Numbered from the stretch's first letter, positions 16,186-24,910 are shown. The stretch is 39,387 nucleotides of DNA from Stygiobacter electus (GCA_029210465.1 JARGDL010000024.1:1-39387), one strand, 5' to 3'. Notes: a model not told the origin generated them from the sequence alone. Made by a program: numbers and translations.

Positions 16186-16203
16186 ACCTGTCTACCAACA
16201 GGT
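16186..16203. repeat. Short REP-like palindrome
   Basis: ACCTGT-CTACCA-ACAGGT, with a second overlapping symmetry CTACC-AACA-GGTAG (16192-16205). Small CCTGYCTRCC palindromes like this are often scattered between genes in related genomes (from memory). It lies between the sugar-kinase gene and the DJ-1/PfpI gene. Confidence 0.3.
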
Positions 16204-16276
16204 AGATTAGCAATTATAATTCGTGAAATTCATGGCTGAAAAATCAAAAGGTGTTAATCTTCATGAAAGTTTTTTC

Positions 16277-16309
16277 AATCACTCGAAGCGATTAAAACTT
16301 CGAGTGATT
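16277..16309. terminator. Perfect 12-bp hairpin between converging genes
   Basis: AATCACTCGAAG (16277-16288) and CTTCGAGTGATT (16298-16309) pair perfectly around a 9-base loop, 6 bp from the stop of the minus-strand DJ-1/PfpI gene and 115 bp past the sugar-kinase stop. Neither strand has a clean T-tract after the stem, so it may be a 3'-end stabiliser instead of a classic terminator. Confidence 0.55.
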
Positions 16310-16314
16310 AAAAA

Positions 16315-16902
16315 TTATGCTTCAATTTTAGATCCAAGAACTTTTAAGAATTGTCTCATCCATTCGGGGTGAGCAGGCCATGCTGGTGCAGTAACAATAT
16401 TTCCATCAGTAACTGCATTATCAGCTCCGGGTGATACGGTTCCATAATTGGCACCAGCAGCAACACATTCAGGGCCAACAGCAGGATATGATATTACATG
16501 TTTTCCTTTTAAAGCACCAGCCGCTGCTAAAATTTGTGGACCATGACAAATAGCCGCAATTGGTTTATTATTCTCGGCAAAATGCTTTGTTATTTCTATT
16601 ACTCTTGGATTCAATCTTAAATACTCCGGTGCGCGTCCACCAGGAATAACTAATGCATCATAAGAATTTGGATCAACTTCATCGAAATTTGTGTTAATTG
16701 CAAATCTATGTCCTTGCAGTTCAACGTAAGTTTGGTCACCAATAAAATCATGAACTGCTGTTTTAACTGTATCTCCTGCTTTTTTACCAGGGCAAACTGT
16801 ATGAACTGTATGACCAACCATTGTAAGAATTTGAAATGGTACCATTGCTTCGTAATCTTCTACGAAATCACCAACAAGCATTAGAATTTTTTTTGCTGCC
16901 AT
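16315..16902 (-). CDS. DJ-1/PfpI superfamily protein
   Basis: 195 aa. The nucleophile elbow AAICHGPQILAAAG holds Cys119 and His120, with the conserved acidic partner near the N-terminus (DFVEDYE, about 12-18); VIPGGRAPEYLR is the family's loop. DJ-1/PfpI proteins include proteases, glyoxalases and deglycases, and the PfpI branch with CHGPQ is often called a general stress or protein-repair protein. Substrate unknown. AGGAGG lies 5 bases upstream of the ATG (a strong site for this AT-rich DNA), suggesting high expression. It is a single-gene unit between the 16277 hairpin and a 125-bp upstream spacer. Confidence 0.9.
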   Translation of the reverse strand: MAAKKILMLVGDFVEDYEAMVPFQILTMVGHTVHTVCPGKKAGDTVKTAVHDFIGDQTYVELQGHRFAINTNFDEVDPNSYDALVIPGGRAPEYLRLNPRVIEITKHFAENNKPIAAICHGPQILAAAGALKGKHVISYPAVGPECVAAGANYGTVSPGADNAVTDGNIVTAPAWPAHPEWMRQFLKVLGSKIEA

Positions 16903-17027
16903 TTTACCTCCTTTTTTGATGCCAGTTTAAAATTGTAAAATTTATTTTCTTTTCAAAGAATTAATTTTTTATACAACTCAAGGAGTGCTTAAAAGAAATG
17001 CTTGAACTAAATTATTGAAACGATGTT

Positions 17028-17423
17028 TTATAATTTCTTTCCTTTTTCTTGTTTTGCTTGTATTAATTCAACAGAAATTTTTTCGGGTAAAAGATTATAC
17101 ATCGAACCTGTGAACATATCAGTTACCATTCCGGGAATAAAACCATTCAATGCATTACCCCAAAACCAAAAAGAAATTTTTCTTGTTATCTGTGTTTCAT
17201 AAACTTCATAGCCATCAAGTTCAAGTTTAACAACATGATTTGAACCTCGTTCTAAATTTACAATTTGTGGTGTCAATCCAAATTTTTTACCATCAATCGT
17301 AATTTTTGCATTAGCTGGATTTGATTTTACTTCAATTTCTTGCGTTGTTGTATTTAATACTGTTGAACATGCAGTAGTCATAATAAAAATTATCAGTGAA
17401 AATAAATTAATTGTTCTTTTCAT
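17028..17423 (-). CDS. PEGA-domain lipoprotein
   Basis: 131 aa. Signal peptide with lipobox FIMTTAC (Cys19). Residues about 30-85 form a PEGA domain: SNPANAKITIDGKKFGLTPQ then HVVKLELDGYEVYE. After it comes an aromatic segment FWFWGNALNGFIPGMVTDMF, compatible with membrane association, and a basic tail. PEGA domains are surface or envelope beta-sandwich modules, often linked to S-layer or peptidoglycan contexts. Similar short PEGA lipoproteins are common hypotheticals. It stands alone; 63 bp separates it from DUF2203 upstream on the same strand, so co-transcription is possible. Confidence 0.8.
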   Translation of the reverse strand: MKRTINLFSLIIFIMTTACSTVLNTTTQEIEVKSNPANAKITIDGKKFGLTPQIVNLERGSNHVVKLELDGYEVYETQITRKISFWFWGNALNGFIPGMVTDMFTGSMYNLLPEKISVELIQAKQEKGKKL

Positions 17424-17486
17424 AAACCAACCTTTTTTTGATTTATTATCGAAGAAAGTTAAGAATATTTAATGCTAATACACTAG

Positions 17487-17867
17487 TTATAAATATTCAT
17501 CTGGAATTAATTTTCTGCCGATAAAACCTTCAAACAAACCATGATAATATTTTATTGAATCTTCATCGCTTCGCCAACAAAGTAAAACTTCTTTATTATC
17601 AATTACCGAAGGAAAATCAACCAAGCCCAATTCAAAGCTCCAATCTTTGTAACTACAGCCGATTTCTTCTAATTCATTCATATAGCTATTAATTTCTTCA
17701 GCTAAAGCTAAAACATTTACATTATTTTCCGCTTCTTGTCCTAATGTTTCTACATAATATTTTATTTGTTTTGCGTTATTCAAAATATCTTCAACAATTT
17801 TTTTTACTAAGGGCAAAGTTTTATTTGCTTCCTTTGGAGTGAAATATTTTGGCTTAACTTCTTCCAT
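17487..17867 (-). CDS. DUF2203 family protein
   Basis: 126 aa, acidic and helical, without signal or membrane segments. Starts with KYFTPKEANKTLPLVKKIVE, the typical DUF2203 opening, and has the C-terminal signature GLVDFPSVIDNKEVLLCW followed by the family's Y-x-H/Y-G-x-x-x-G-F-x-G-R. Function unknown. It is divergent from a MarR regulator gene with 98 bp between them, a common arrangement for a regulator and its target. Confidence 0.85.
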   Translation of the reverse strand: MEEVKPKYFTPKEANKTLPLVKKIVEDILNNAKQIKYYVETLGQEAENNVNVLALAEEINSYMNELEEIGCSYKDWSFELGLVDFPSVIDNKEVLLCWRSDEDSIKYYHGLFEGFIGRKLIPDEYL

Positions 17868-17907
17868 TTTTCTTCCTAATGTCTATTTAATAAACGCTTA
17901 AATCAAT

Positions 17908-17920
17908 TTGACAAGTTCAA
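17908..17920. promoter_or_regulatory. Candidate MarR operator in the DUF2203/marR spacer
   Basis: TTGA-CAAGT-TCAA is an inverted repeat in the divergent spacer and overlaps a TTGACA-like -35 hexamer reading toward marR. MarR proteins typically bind short palindromes in such spacers and repress both genes. This is inference from position and symmetry only. Confidence 0.3.
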
Positions 17921-17965
17921 TTTAAAAAATTATTTTGAGTTAGAATTTTTTGGGTTAGTAATATT

Positions 17966-18415
17966 ATGAAAACAACTAAAAAATATGGAAAAAAAATTGA
18001 CATAGCTCTTTCAACATGGCTTAAATTATCACGAGCTTTTACTTCTGTTAACAAAAAGTCGAATGAAAGTATAAAGTCATTTGGTTTAACACAACCTCAA
18101 TTTGCTGTTATTGAAGCACTTGGCCATCTTGGTAAATTAAAAATCGGTGAACTTTGTGAAAAGTTAATGGTTACTGGTGGTAGTATGACTTTAGTTTTAG
18201 ATAATGTTACTAAGCTTGGCTATATTGAAAGAATTTATGATCAGAATGACCGTCGTGCTATTTATGTTCAACTTACTCCTAAAGGAAAATCTTTGTTTGA
18301 TAAAATTTTTAAAATCCATGCTGATAACATTACAAAATTTTTGAGTGTACTTTCCAATGAAGAACAAATTCAACTTGGCGAGTTATTAAAAAAACTAGGT
18401 AAAGGTAATTTATAA
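17966..18415 (+). CDS. MarR-family transcriptional regulator
   Basis: 149 aa with the winged-helix MarR fold: N-terminal dimerisation helix, the helix FGLTQPQFAVIEALGHLG, the recognition helix around GELCEKLMVTGGSMTLVLDN, and the wing YIERIYDQNDRRAIYVQLTP with the conserved D-x-R-R. It probably binds as a dimer and is relieved by a small ligand or oxidation; no cysteine pair suited to OhrR-type sensing stands out (one Cys, in GELCEKL). Divergent from DUF2203, with a candidate operator between. The next gene downstream starts 95 bp later and probably has its own promoter. Confidence 0.92.
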   Translation: MKTTKKYGKKIDIALSTWLKLSRAFTSVNKKSNESIKSFGLTQPQFAVIEALGHLGKLKIGELCEKLMVTGGSMTLVLDNVTKLGYIERIYDQNDRRAIYVQLTPKGKSLFDKIFKIHADNITKFLSVLSNEEQIQLGELLKKLGKGNL

Positions 18416-18510
18416 TTTTATGATAAAATGCTTTTATATGTATAAAATAATTTTTTTCTGGTAATCTTTAAACTTAATTTTGCATGAAAGAATTTTATAT
18501 TGGAGTTATT

Positions 18511-19746
18511 ATGGCAATAATTAGACCTTTTAAAGCTTTAAGACCACATGAAAAAGTTGCTCATTTAGTTGCAAGCGTTCCTTATGATGTTGTAAATCGT
18601 GAAGAAGCGGCTGAACTGGCAAAAGGAAATCCTATTTCATTTTTAAGAGTAACCCGCTCTGAAATTGAAATGCCTGAAATTGAAGATGTGTATTCAAAAG
18701 ATGTTTATGAAAAAGCAAAGGAAAATCTTGAAAGACTTATTAAAGATGCACCAATGTTTCAAGAAGAAAATGATTGTTTCTATCTTTATAAATTAGTAAT
18801 GGGCAATCAACATCAAGTTGGTATTGCTGCAACTTTTTCTGTTGAAGATTACGACAGTGATGTAATTAAAAAACATGAAAAGACAAGAAAAGTTAAAGAA
18901 GATGACCGCACAAATCATATCATTACAACAGAAGCACAAACTGGCCCTGTTTTTTTGACATATAAATCTAATCATACTATTGATGGAATTGTAAATGAAA
19001 TTATAAAAAAGTTTCATCCAGTTTATGACTTTTCTGCAATAGATGGAATTCAACACACTATTTGGGTAGTACCTAATGAATTCAACGAAATAATTACAAG
19101 TGAAATAGCAAAAGTTAAAAATCTTTATATTGCTGATGGCCATCATCGTGCTGCAAGCGCAAGCAGAGCTCAAAAGATTAAAAAAGAAAATAATCCAAAT
19201 CATAACGGCACTGAAGAATATAATTTTTTCCTTGCGGTTCTTTTTCCAGCTGATCAATTAAGCATAATGCCTTACAATAGAATTGTTCACAAGCTAAATA
19301 TGAAAGAAGATAAATTCCTTAAAAAAGTAACTGAAAATTTTGATATTCAAGAAACTAATTTACAATCGCCAAAAGCAAAAAGAACTTTTACTATGTACTT
19401 GAACAAAAAATGGTATTTGCTAAAACCAACTACTAATGTAAAAGATGCTCAAACTTTTGGTGAAAATCTTGATGTAAGTATTCTTCAAAATTATTTATTA
19501 CATCCGTTTTTAGGTATTGAAGATCCAAGAACAGATACAAACATTGATTTTATAGGTGGAATCAGAGGCACAGAAGAATTAGTTAATCTTGTTGATTCCG
19601 GAAAAGCTGAAGTTGCTTTTTCATTATATCCAGTTACAATTGATGATTTAATTAACATCTCAGATGCAGGCGAAGTAATGCCGCCTAAATCAACATGGTT
19701 TGAACCAAAATTAAGGGATGGACTTTTAGTTCATTTAATAAAATGA
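18511..19746 (+). CDS. DUF1015 family protein, possibly serine-linked
   Basis: 411 aa, cytoplasmic. Begins IIRPFKALRP and SVPYDVVNREEAAELAKGNP, both DUF1015 hallmarks; further conserved parts are IKKHEKTRKVKEDDRTNH (119-136), ADGHHRAASASR (208-219) and FIGGIRGTEELV. The DGHHR motif recalls the nucleotide-binding loop of ParB/SerK-fold proteins. DUF1015 genes often sit beside serA and serC, and serC follows here after one gene, so a role in serine metabolism is likely but inferred. I set the start at 18511 (MAIIRPF) because GGAG lies 8 bases upstream; an in-frame ATG at 18484 would add nine poorly fitting residues. Its stop overlaps the next gene (ATGA). Confidence 0.88.
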   Translation: MAIIRPFKALRPHEKVAHLVASVPYDVVNREEAAELAKGNPISFLRVTRSEIEMPEIEDVYSKDVYEKAKENLERLIKDAPMFQEENDCFYLYKLVMGNQHQVGIAATFSVEDYDSDVIKKHEKTRKVKEDDRTNHIITTEAQTGPVFLTYKSNHTIDGIVNEIIKKFHPVYDFSAIDGIQHTIWVVPNEFNEIITSEIAKVKNLYIADGHHRAASASRAQKIKKENNPNHNGTEEYNFFLAVLFPADQLSIMPYNRIVHKLNMKEDKFLKKVTENFDIQETNLQSPKAKRTFTMYLNKKWYLLKPTTNVKDAQTFGENLDVSILQNYLLHPFLGIEDPRTDTNIDFIGGIRGTEELVNLVDSGKAEVAFSLYPVTIDDLINISDAGEVMPPKSTWFEPKLRDGLLVHLIK

Positions 19747-21914
19747 AAAAAATAATTGTAAAAGAAATTTTAAATTCTTTTTATTGCCGCTACTTATTTT
19801 ACTTTATAATAGCGGCAATTTTGTTTCCTGTTGATTTATTATCACAAACAGATGAAATAAATAAACTTGAAAATTTACTCTCTAAAGTTAAAGGCAAAGA
19901 AAAAATTAACACACTTAATAAATTATCTGAACTTTCAAAAAGTATATCATTTGAAAAAGCTAATGAGTATGCCGAAGAAGCATTAAAATTATCATTACAA
20001 GAAAATTATGAATATGGCAAAGCTAAAGCTTTCAATAACATTGGTTTTATAAAATACAGATTTAATAATCTATCAGCAGCCGAGAAATATTATAAAGATG
20101 CATTTACAATATTCGCAAAATTAAATTCGGATTACGACAAAGCCAGAACGTTAAATTATTTAGGATTGATTTACTGGAGAAGAAATGATTTTGTAAAAGC
20201 ATTTAAATATTACAGGGATGCAGAAAAAATTTCGAAATCCAATAACTTCCCTGCAATAGAAGCTGAAGCAACAAACTACATGGGTTTAATTTACTGGAAG
20301 TGGAGTCAATATTCTAAAGCATTGGAATACTTTTTTAACTCTAACAAATTATATACAAAAAGTAGAGATAACTTTGGAATCGGTACAACATTAAATAACA
20401 TTTCAAATATGTACAATGAAATGGATCAACCAGATTTAGCTATTTTATATGCTAATAAAATTTTAAGTGATAAAAATCTTACCTATTACAAATACGTACA
20501 AGGAAGGACTTATAATATTCTTGGAGTAAGTTACTTTAAAAAAGGCGACATTGAAAAAGCAATAACTTTTCAAAAAAAATCTCTTGAAATTAAAAAAGAA
20601 TTTGATGAAAAAAATGGAATGGCTTTTTCCTATAATGATCTTGGCGAAATTTATTTCAAACAAAAAAAATATGATTTAGCTTACAACAATTATAAACTTG
20701 CATTAGAATTAAGAAAAGAATTAAACGATAAATTTGGAATATCATCTACATTATTAAGTATTGCTAAAGTACAAATAGCTACAAATAAACTAAATGAGGC
20801 TGAAAAATCGCTTAATGACGCAATTCAAAACGCAAAAGAAATTAATAATCTTAGTTTAGTTTCTCAGGCATATAAACAACTATCCGATTTATATTATAAA
20901 AAAGGAAATATTTCAAAAGCTTATTTTTACCTTTGGAAACATTCTGAATTAGTTGATTCAATTTATAATAAACATTCGATCGAAAAGATTGCGGAATTAA
21001 CTGTTATCTATGATTTAGAAGCAAAAGAAAAAGAGCTAAAAATTAAAGACCTCGAAATAAAAAATGAGCAAACATTAAAAATTTTCTTTTCCATTTTTAT
21101 AATTATTGTCCTAATCATTTTACTTATTTTTCTTTTGAAGAACAAAAAACTTAAAAATACTACCAACCTGTTAAATGAAAAAAACTTAGAGATTGCAAAA
21201 AAGAGTAAAGATTTAGAACAAGCAATTAAAACGAGAGATAAATTCTTCTCAATAATTTCTCATGATTTAAGAAGTCCATTCTTCGGTATAAAATCTATGA
21301 CTGAAATTTTAAGTGACCCAAATGAAGTGGTAACTAATGAAGAAAGAATCGAATATACTAGTAAGTTAAATAAATCAATAAAGGATGTTTATAATTTAAT
21401 TGAAAATCTTATCGAGTGGTCTAAAATTCAAACTAATAGATTAGAACATCACCCAGTAAATTATGACTTACACGATGATTTAGATTCAATATTAAATTTA
21501 GTAAGCATAAATGCAGATCATAAAAAAATTAAAATCTTTAATAAATTAAAATCACCGCTCGTAGTCTTTGCAGACCAACAAATGATTCACTCTGTTCTTC
21601 TAAATTTAATTTCTAATGCAATAAAATTCACAAAAGAAAATGGGTTAATCGAAATTTATTCAATAGAAGAAATTGACCATCACAAAATTTGTGTAAAAGA
21701 TAATGGTATTGGAATGAGCGATGAAGTTAAATCAAAAATATTCAATATTGAATCAAAATTTTCAACTCGTGGAACAAACAACGAAACAGGAACCGGATTG
21801 GGACTTTTGCTTTGCAAAGAATTAGTTGAAAAAAACGGCGGAGTGCTTTCATTTGAATCAAAAGAAAATGAGGGAACAACATTCTGCTTTACCGTTCCAA
21901 AAGCAAAAAAATAA
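19743..21914 (+). CDS. TPR-containing orphan histidine kinase
   Basis: 723 aa. An N-terminal signal/anchor (about 14-34) is followed by roughly eight TPR units in the periplasm (about 50-410), a coiled coil, one transmembrane helix (about 448-466), a second coiled coil, HisKA with FFSIISHDLRSPFFGIKSM (His507) and a HATPase with LISNAIKFT (N box), DNGIGMS and GTGLGLLLCKEL. This TPR-kinase plan is frequent in Bacteroidota. No receiver or response regulator gene is adjacent, so its partner is elsewhere. It overlaps DUF1015 by four bases and so is coupled to it; why a kinase is coupled to a DUF1015 gene is unexplained. The next gene, serC, has its own likely promoter. Confidence 0.9.
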   Translation: MKKIIVKEILNSFYCRYLFYFIIAAILFPVDLLSQTDEINKLENLLSKVKGKEKINTLNKLSELSKSISFEKANEYAEEALKLSLQENYEYGKAKAFNNIGFIKYRFNNLSAAEKYYKDAFTIFAKLNSDYDKARTLNYLGLIYWRRNDFVKAFKYYRDAEKISKSNNFPAIEAEATNYMGLIYWKWSQYSKALEYFFNSNKLYTKSRDNFGIGTTLNNISNMYNEMDQPDLAILYANKILSDKNLTYYKYVQGRTYNILGVSYFKKGDIEKAITFQKKSLEIKKEFDEKNGMAFSYNDLGEIYFKQKKYDLAYNNYKLALELRKELNDKFGISSTLLSIAKVQIATNKLNEAEKSLNDAIQNAKEINNLSLVSQAYKQLSDLYYKKGNISKAYFYLWKHSELVDSIYNKHSIEKIAELTVIYDLEAKEKELKIKDLEIKNEQTLKIFFSIFIIIVLIILLIFLLKNKKLKNTTNLLNEKNLEIAKKSKDLEQAIKTRDKFFSIISHDLRSPFFGIKSMTEILSDPNEVVTNEERIEYTSKLNKSIKDVYNLIENLIEWSKIQTNRLEHHPVNYDLHDDLDSILNLVSINADHKKIKIFNKLKSPLVVFADQQMIHSVLLNLISNAIKFTKENGLIEIYSIEEIDHHKICVKDNGIGMSDEVKSKIFNIESKFSTRGTNNETGTGLGLLLCKELVEKNGGVLSFESKENEGTTFCFTVPKAKK

Positions 21915-21923
21915 TTTTAACTT

Positions 21924-21952
21924 TTGACGCAATTAAAAATTTCAACTATGTT
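21924..21952 (+). promoter_or_regulatory. Candidate housekeeping promoter of serC
   Basis: TTGACG (21924-21929) and TATGTT (21947-21952) with 17-bp spacing, 38 bp before the serC start, where AGGAGA provides a ribosome site. Two mismatches from TATAAT; the Bacteroidota-type TAnnTTTG element is not evident. Confidence 0.4.
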
Positions 21953-21989
21953 TCGAATGAGAATTTTATCACAATAGGAGAAGATATAA

Positions 21990-23075
21990 ATGGAAAAACG
22001 TATTTATAATTTTAGTGCTGGACCGGCAATATTACCCGAAGAAGTTTTACTCGAAGCTCAAAAAGATCTTTATTCCTACAAAGGTAGCGGAATGAGTGTA
22101 ATGGAAATGAGCCATCGTGGAAAAATTTTTGATGGAATAATTAAACAAGCGGATGCCGATTTAAGAAAACTTTTAGACATTCCTGATAACTATTCAATTT
22201 TATTTTTACAAGGTGGTGCTACTCTACAATTTTCAATGGTGCCTTTAAACCTTATGCCACCTAAAAATAAAGCTGATTATATTATTACAGGTTCATGGGC
22301 TAAAAAAGCTTTGAAAGAAGCTAAACGAGTTGGAACAGTAAATATAGCCGCTTCAACTGAAAGTGAAAATTTTGTTCGTATTCCAAAACAAGAAGAATTA
22401 AAATTAGATCCTGATGCTTCTTATGTTCATTTCACTTCGAATAATACAATTTATGGAACTGAATGGAAAACTGAACCAGAAGTTGGAAATGTACCTTTAG
22501 TTTGCGATGCATCTTCAGATTTTCTTCACAAAAAAATTGATATTACCAAATATGCATTGATATATGCTGGCGCTCAAAAAAATATTGGTCCTTCTGGTGT
22601 AACTGTTGTAATAGTTAGAAAAGATATGCTTGATAGAAGTCAAGATTCTCTTCATACTTATTTGAATTATAAAATTCACGCTGATAATGATTCAATGTAT
22701 AACACTCCAACAACTTTTGGAATTTACATTGCTGGTTTAGTTTTCAAATGGTTGTTGAATATGGGTGGACTTGATGAAATGTACAAACGCAATGTTGAAA
22801 AAGCTAAAATATTATATGATGCAATTGATGCAAGCAATGGATTTTATAAAGGCACAACTGAAAAAGATTCACGTTCATTGATGAATGTAACTTTCCGTTT
22901 ACCAAACGAAGAACTTGAGAAAAAATTTATTGAAGAATCCAAGAAAAAAGATTTTGAAGGATTGAAAGGACATCGCTCAGTAGGTGGAATAAGAGCATCA
23001 ATTTACAATGCTTTTCCAAAAGCTGGAGTTGAAGCATTAGTTCAATTCATGGAAGATTTTAAAAAGAATAATTAA
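21990..23075 (+). CDS. serC: Phosphoserine aminotransferase
   Basis: 361 aa class V aminotransferase of serine and pyridoxal-phosphate synthesis; converts 3-phosphohydroxypyruvate and glutamate to phosphoserine and 2-oxoglutarate. Opens with IYNFSAGPAILPEEVL (SerC signature), GSGMSVMEMSHRGK, FLQGGATLQFSMVPLNL, and the PLP lysine Lys197 in IYAGAQKNIGPSG. C-terminal GHRSVGGIRASIYNAFP contributes phosphate-binding residues. Full length. AGGAGA lies 7-12 bases before the ATG. It forms its own unit with a candidate promoter upstream and a strong terminator downstream (23101). serA is not in the window, but a DUF1015 gene, a frequent partner of serine genes, lies one gene upstream. Confidence 0.96.
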   Translation: MEKRIYNFSAGPAILPEEVLLEAQKDLYSYKGSGMSVMEMSHRGKIFDGIIKQADADLRKLLDIPDNYSILFLQGGATLQFSMVPLNLMPPKNKADYIITGSWAKKALKEAKRVGTVNIAASTESENFVRIPKQEELKLDPDASYVHFTSNNTIYGTEWKTEPEVGNVPLVCDASSDFLHKKIDITKYALIYAGAQKNIGPSGVTVVIVRKDMLDRSQDSLHTYLNYKIHADNDSMYNTPTTFGIYIAGLVFKWLLNMGGLDEMYKRNVEKAKILYDAIDASNGFYKGTTEKDSRSLMNVTFRLPNEELEKKFIEESKKKDFEGLKGHRSVGGIRASIYNAFPKAGVEALVQFMEDFKKNN

Positions 23076-23100
23076 TAATCCAAAATCGTTTTAATAATAA

Positions 23101-23137
23101 ATGTCAATCTTTGTTTGTTGAAGATTGACATTTTTTT
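23101..23137 (+). terminator. Rho-independent terminator of serC
   Basis: ATGTCAATCTT (23101-23111) and AAGATTGACAT (23121-23131) form a perfect 11-bp stem with a 9-base loop followed by seven Ts, 25 bp after the serC stop. The remaining 180 bp to the next gene hold a repeat-like stretch (23153-23180) and otherwise AT-rich leader with no clear element. Confidence 0.92.
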
Positions 23138-23152
23138 AAAGTAGGTTTTGTC

Positions 23153-23180
23153 ATTTGTGATAATCTGTGAAATCTGTTGT
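23153..23180. repeat. Dispersed-repeat-like stretch, copy 1
   Basis: The stretch reads ATTTGTGATAATCTGTGAAA then TCTGTTGT and closely resembles 24887-24910 (ATTTGTGTAAATCTGTGGTT). Both follow a coding gene in noncoding DNA. Such TTTGTG/ATCTGTG units look like scattered intergenic repeats; two copies in 2 kb are suggestive only. Confidence 0.35.
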
Positions 23181-23316
23181 AAAAACACTATCCACACATA
23201 AGAAAAATATATCCATCCTCAATTTTTCAATTCAACACACAAAATGATTTTATTAAATAAAACATTCATTATCTTACAAAAGTGGAATTAAAACGTCTTA
23301 ATCAAAAAGGTTTGTA

Positions 23317-24879
23317 ATGAGTTTATACACAATTGTTTTTATCATAGTAACAATTTTGGTTATCTCGGGTTTAGCTTTATTTGGAATTTTAATTTCAAAG
23401 CTCGATAAATGGATTGATAAAAAAGAAAGATTAGGAAGAGAAAGTATTTACAAAAAAGAGACGGTGAATAAACGAACAAAAAAATGGAATAAAGAAATTA
23501 AAAGAAATAATTTTGCTGTTAAAAAAATAGGTGCATTAATGAGCAAATTTAAATATGTCATCAAACGAAGTGGTGCAATTGTACCTTTTAATCCGGATAG
23601 AATTTCCAATGTAATTTATCGCGCTGCTGTTTCAGTTGGAGGACGTGATAAAGAAAAAGCAAATGAATTAGCCAAACATGTAATTGCAATGATGGAAGAA
23701 AAATTTGAAGATGGCTATAAACCGCACGTTGAAGAAATTCAAGATATAGTTGAAAAAGTTTTAATCGAACATGGACACGCAAAAGTTGCAAAAGAATTTA
23801 TACTTTATCGAGAGGAAGCAGCAAGACGCAGAAGAGAAAATAGTCGTCATTTTTCAAAACCGAATGAATTAATTCCATGGAAAAAAGTTTGGCGTTCTTT
23901 AGATTGGGCAGTTTCACATGATCTACATACCGTTGATTCAATAAATACAAGAATCAGAAGGGGAGAATTTCCACAAATTGTTCATGAGTGCGAAACATTA
24001 TATGAAACACAACTTGATACAGCAGCAGAACTAATTAAAGAAAGAGCTAATGAATTGAAAATGGTTATGGTTAGCGGTCCTTCTTCATCCGGAAAAACCA
24101 CAACAACAATGAAACTTGAACAACGTTTAAATAAAATGGGAATGAAATTCGTAGCTTTAGTTGTTGATAATTATTTTTTCGATCTTGAACTTCATCCTAA
24201 AGATGAATTCGGTGATTATGATTTCGAAACTCCTCAAGCTCTTGATCTTGAATTAATAAATGAACATTTAAAAAAATTAGCTGCTGGTGAACAGGTTTTA
24301 ATTCCTTTCTATGATTTTAAGCAAGGTAAAAGATACGATAACAGAACACCTTTACAACTCCATGAAAATGAAGTACTTCTTATTGATAGTCTTCATGGAC
24401 TTTATCCTGAATTCAGCAAAGAAATTCCAGCTTCACAAAAATTCAAATTATATCTTGAACCACTTTTGCAAATGAAAATGCCAGATGGAAATTATATTCG
24501 TTGGACAGATTTAAGGTTAATAAGAAGGATGTTACGCGATTCAGTTCATCGTGCTTATAATCCAGAACAAACATTGTTACACTGGCATTATGTACGCTCA
24601 TCAGAAAAGAGAACAATTTTACCATACAGTAATACAGCAGATTATATTGTAAACACATCAATGTCATTTGAAGTGCCAATTTATCGTCCTAAACTTTTAG
24701 AATCATTTAAAGAGTGGGAAAAGAAATACAAGGGTGATCCACTTCGTGAAGATGCATATGAAAGAGCTTCGCGTGTTAGAAAAATGCTTGAAGCAATTGA
24801 ACCAGTTGAAGATGACTCTCCAATTCCTGGTGATTCTGTTCTTCGTGAATTTATTGGCGGTAGTAAATTGAATTATTGA
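23317..24879 (+). CDS. Membrane-anchored ATP-cone/uridine kinase-like protein
   Basis: 520 aa. An N-terminal transmembrane helix (about 4-27) and a basic linker precede an ATP-cone (about 76-168, VIKRSGAIVPFNPDRISNVI and FILYREEAARRRREN) and a uridine kinase/phosphoribulokinase-like P-loop domain with Walker A GPSSSGKTTTT (254-264) and VVDNYFFD, FYDFKQGKRYDN, LLIDSLHGLYPE. ATP-cones sense ATP/dATP, as in ribonucleotide reductase, so this looks like a nucleotide-regulated kinase of pyrimidine salvage. An internal ATG at 23539 (MSKFKYV, preceded by AGGTG) would give a 446-aa soluble form starting right at the ATP-cone. I keep the longer form as open and codon-like, with moderate confidence in the start. 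The next gene is a cytosine deaminase, supporting a pyrimidine role. Confidence 0.82.
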   Translation: MSLYTIVFIIVTILVISGLALFGILISKLDKWIDKKERLGRESIYKKETVNKRTKKWNKEIKRNNFAVKKIGALMSKFKYVIKRSGAIVPFNPDRISNVIYRAAVSVGGRDKEKANELAKHVIAMMEEKFEDGYKPHVEEIQDIVEKVLIEHGHAKVAKEFILYREEAARRRRENSRHFSKPNELIPWKKVWRSLDWAVSHDLHTVDSINTRIRRGEFPQIVHECETLYETQLDTAAELIKERANELKMVMVSGPSSSGKTTTTMKLEQRLNKMGMKFVALVVDNYFFDLELHPKDEFGDYDFETPQALDLELINEHLKKLAAGEQVLIPFYDFKQGKRYDNRTPLQLHENEVLLIDSLHGLYPEFSKEIPASQKFKLYLEPLLQMKMPDGNYIRWTDLRLIRRMLRDSVHRAYNPEQTLLHWHYVRSSEKRTILPYSNTADYIVNTSMSFEVPIYRPKLLESFKEWEKKYKGDPLREDAYERASRVRKMLEAIEPVEDDSPIPGDSVLREFIGGSKLNY

Positions 24880-24886
24880 TTTTTTT

Positions 24887-24910
24887 ATTTGTGTAAATCT
24901 GTGGTTAATT
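24887..24910. repeat. Dispersed-repeat-like stretch, copy 2
   Basis: ATTTGTGTAAATCTGTGGTT followed by AATT, similar to 23153-23180, directly after the uridine kinase-like gene. Overlaps the hairpin at 24896-24925. Confidence 0.35.

Noticed and set aside
16233..16373. 46-codon plus-strand frame (MAEKSKGVNLHESF...) after the sugar kinase
   Set aside because: It runs through the hairpin and into the antisense of DJ-1/PfpI, with no ribosome site or recognisable features.
18793..19257. 154-codon minus-strand frame within the DUF1015 gene
   Set aside because: It is antisense to a well-conserved coding region and its Cys/Phe/Ile-rich composition is typical of a shadow frame.
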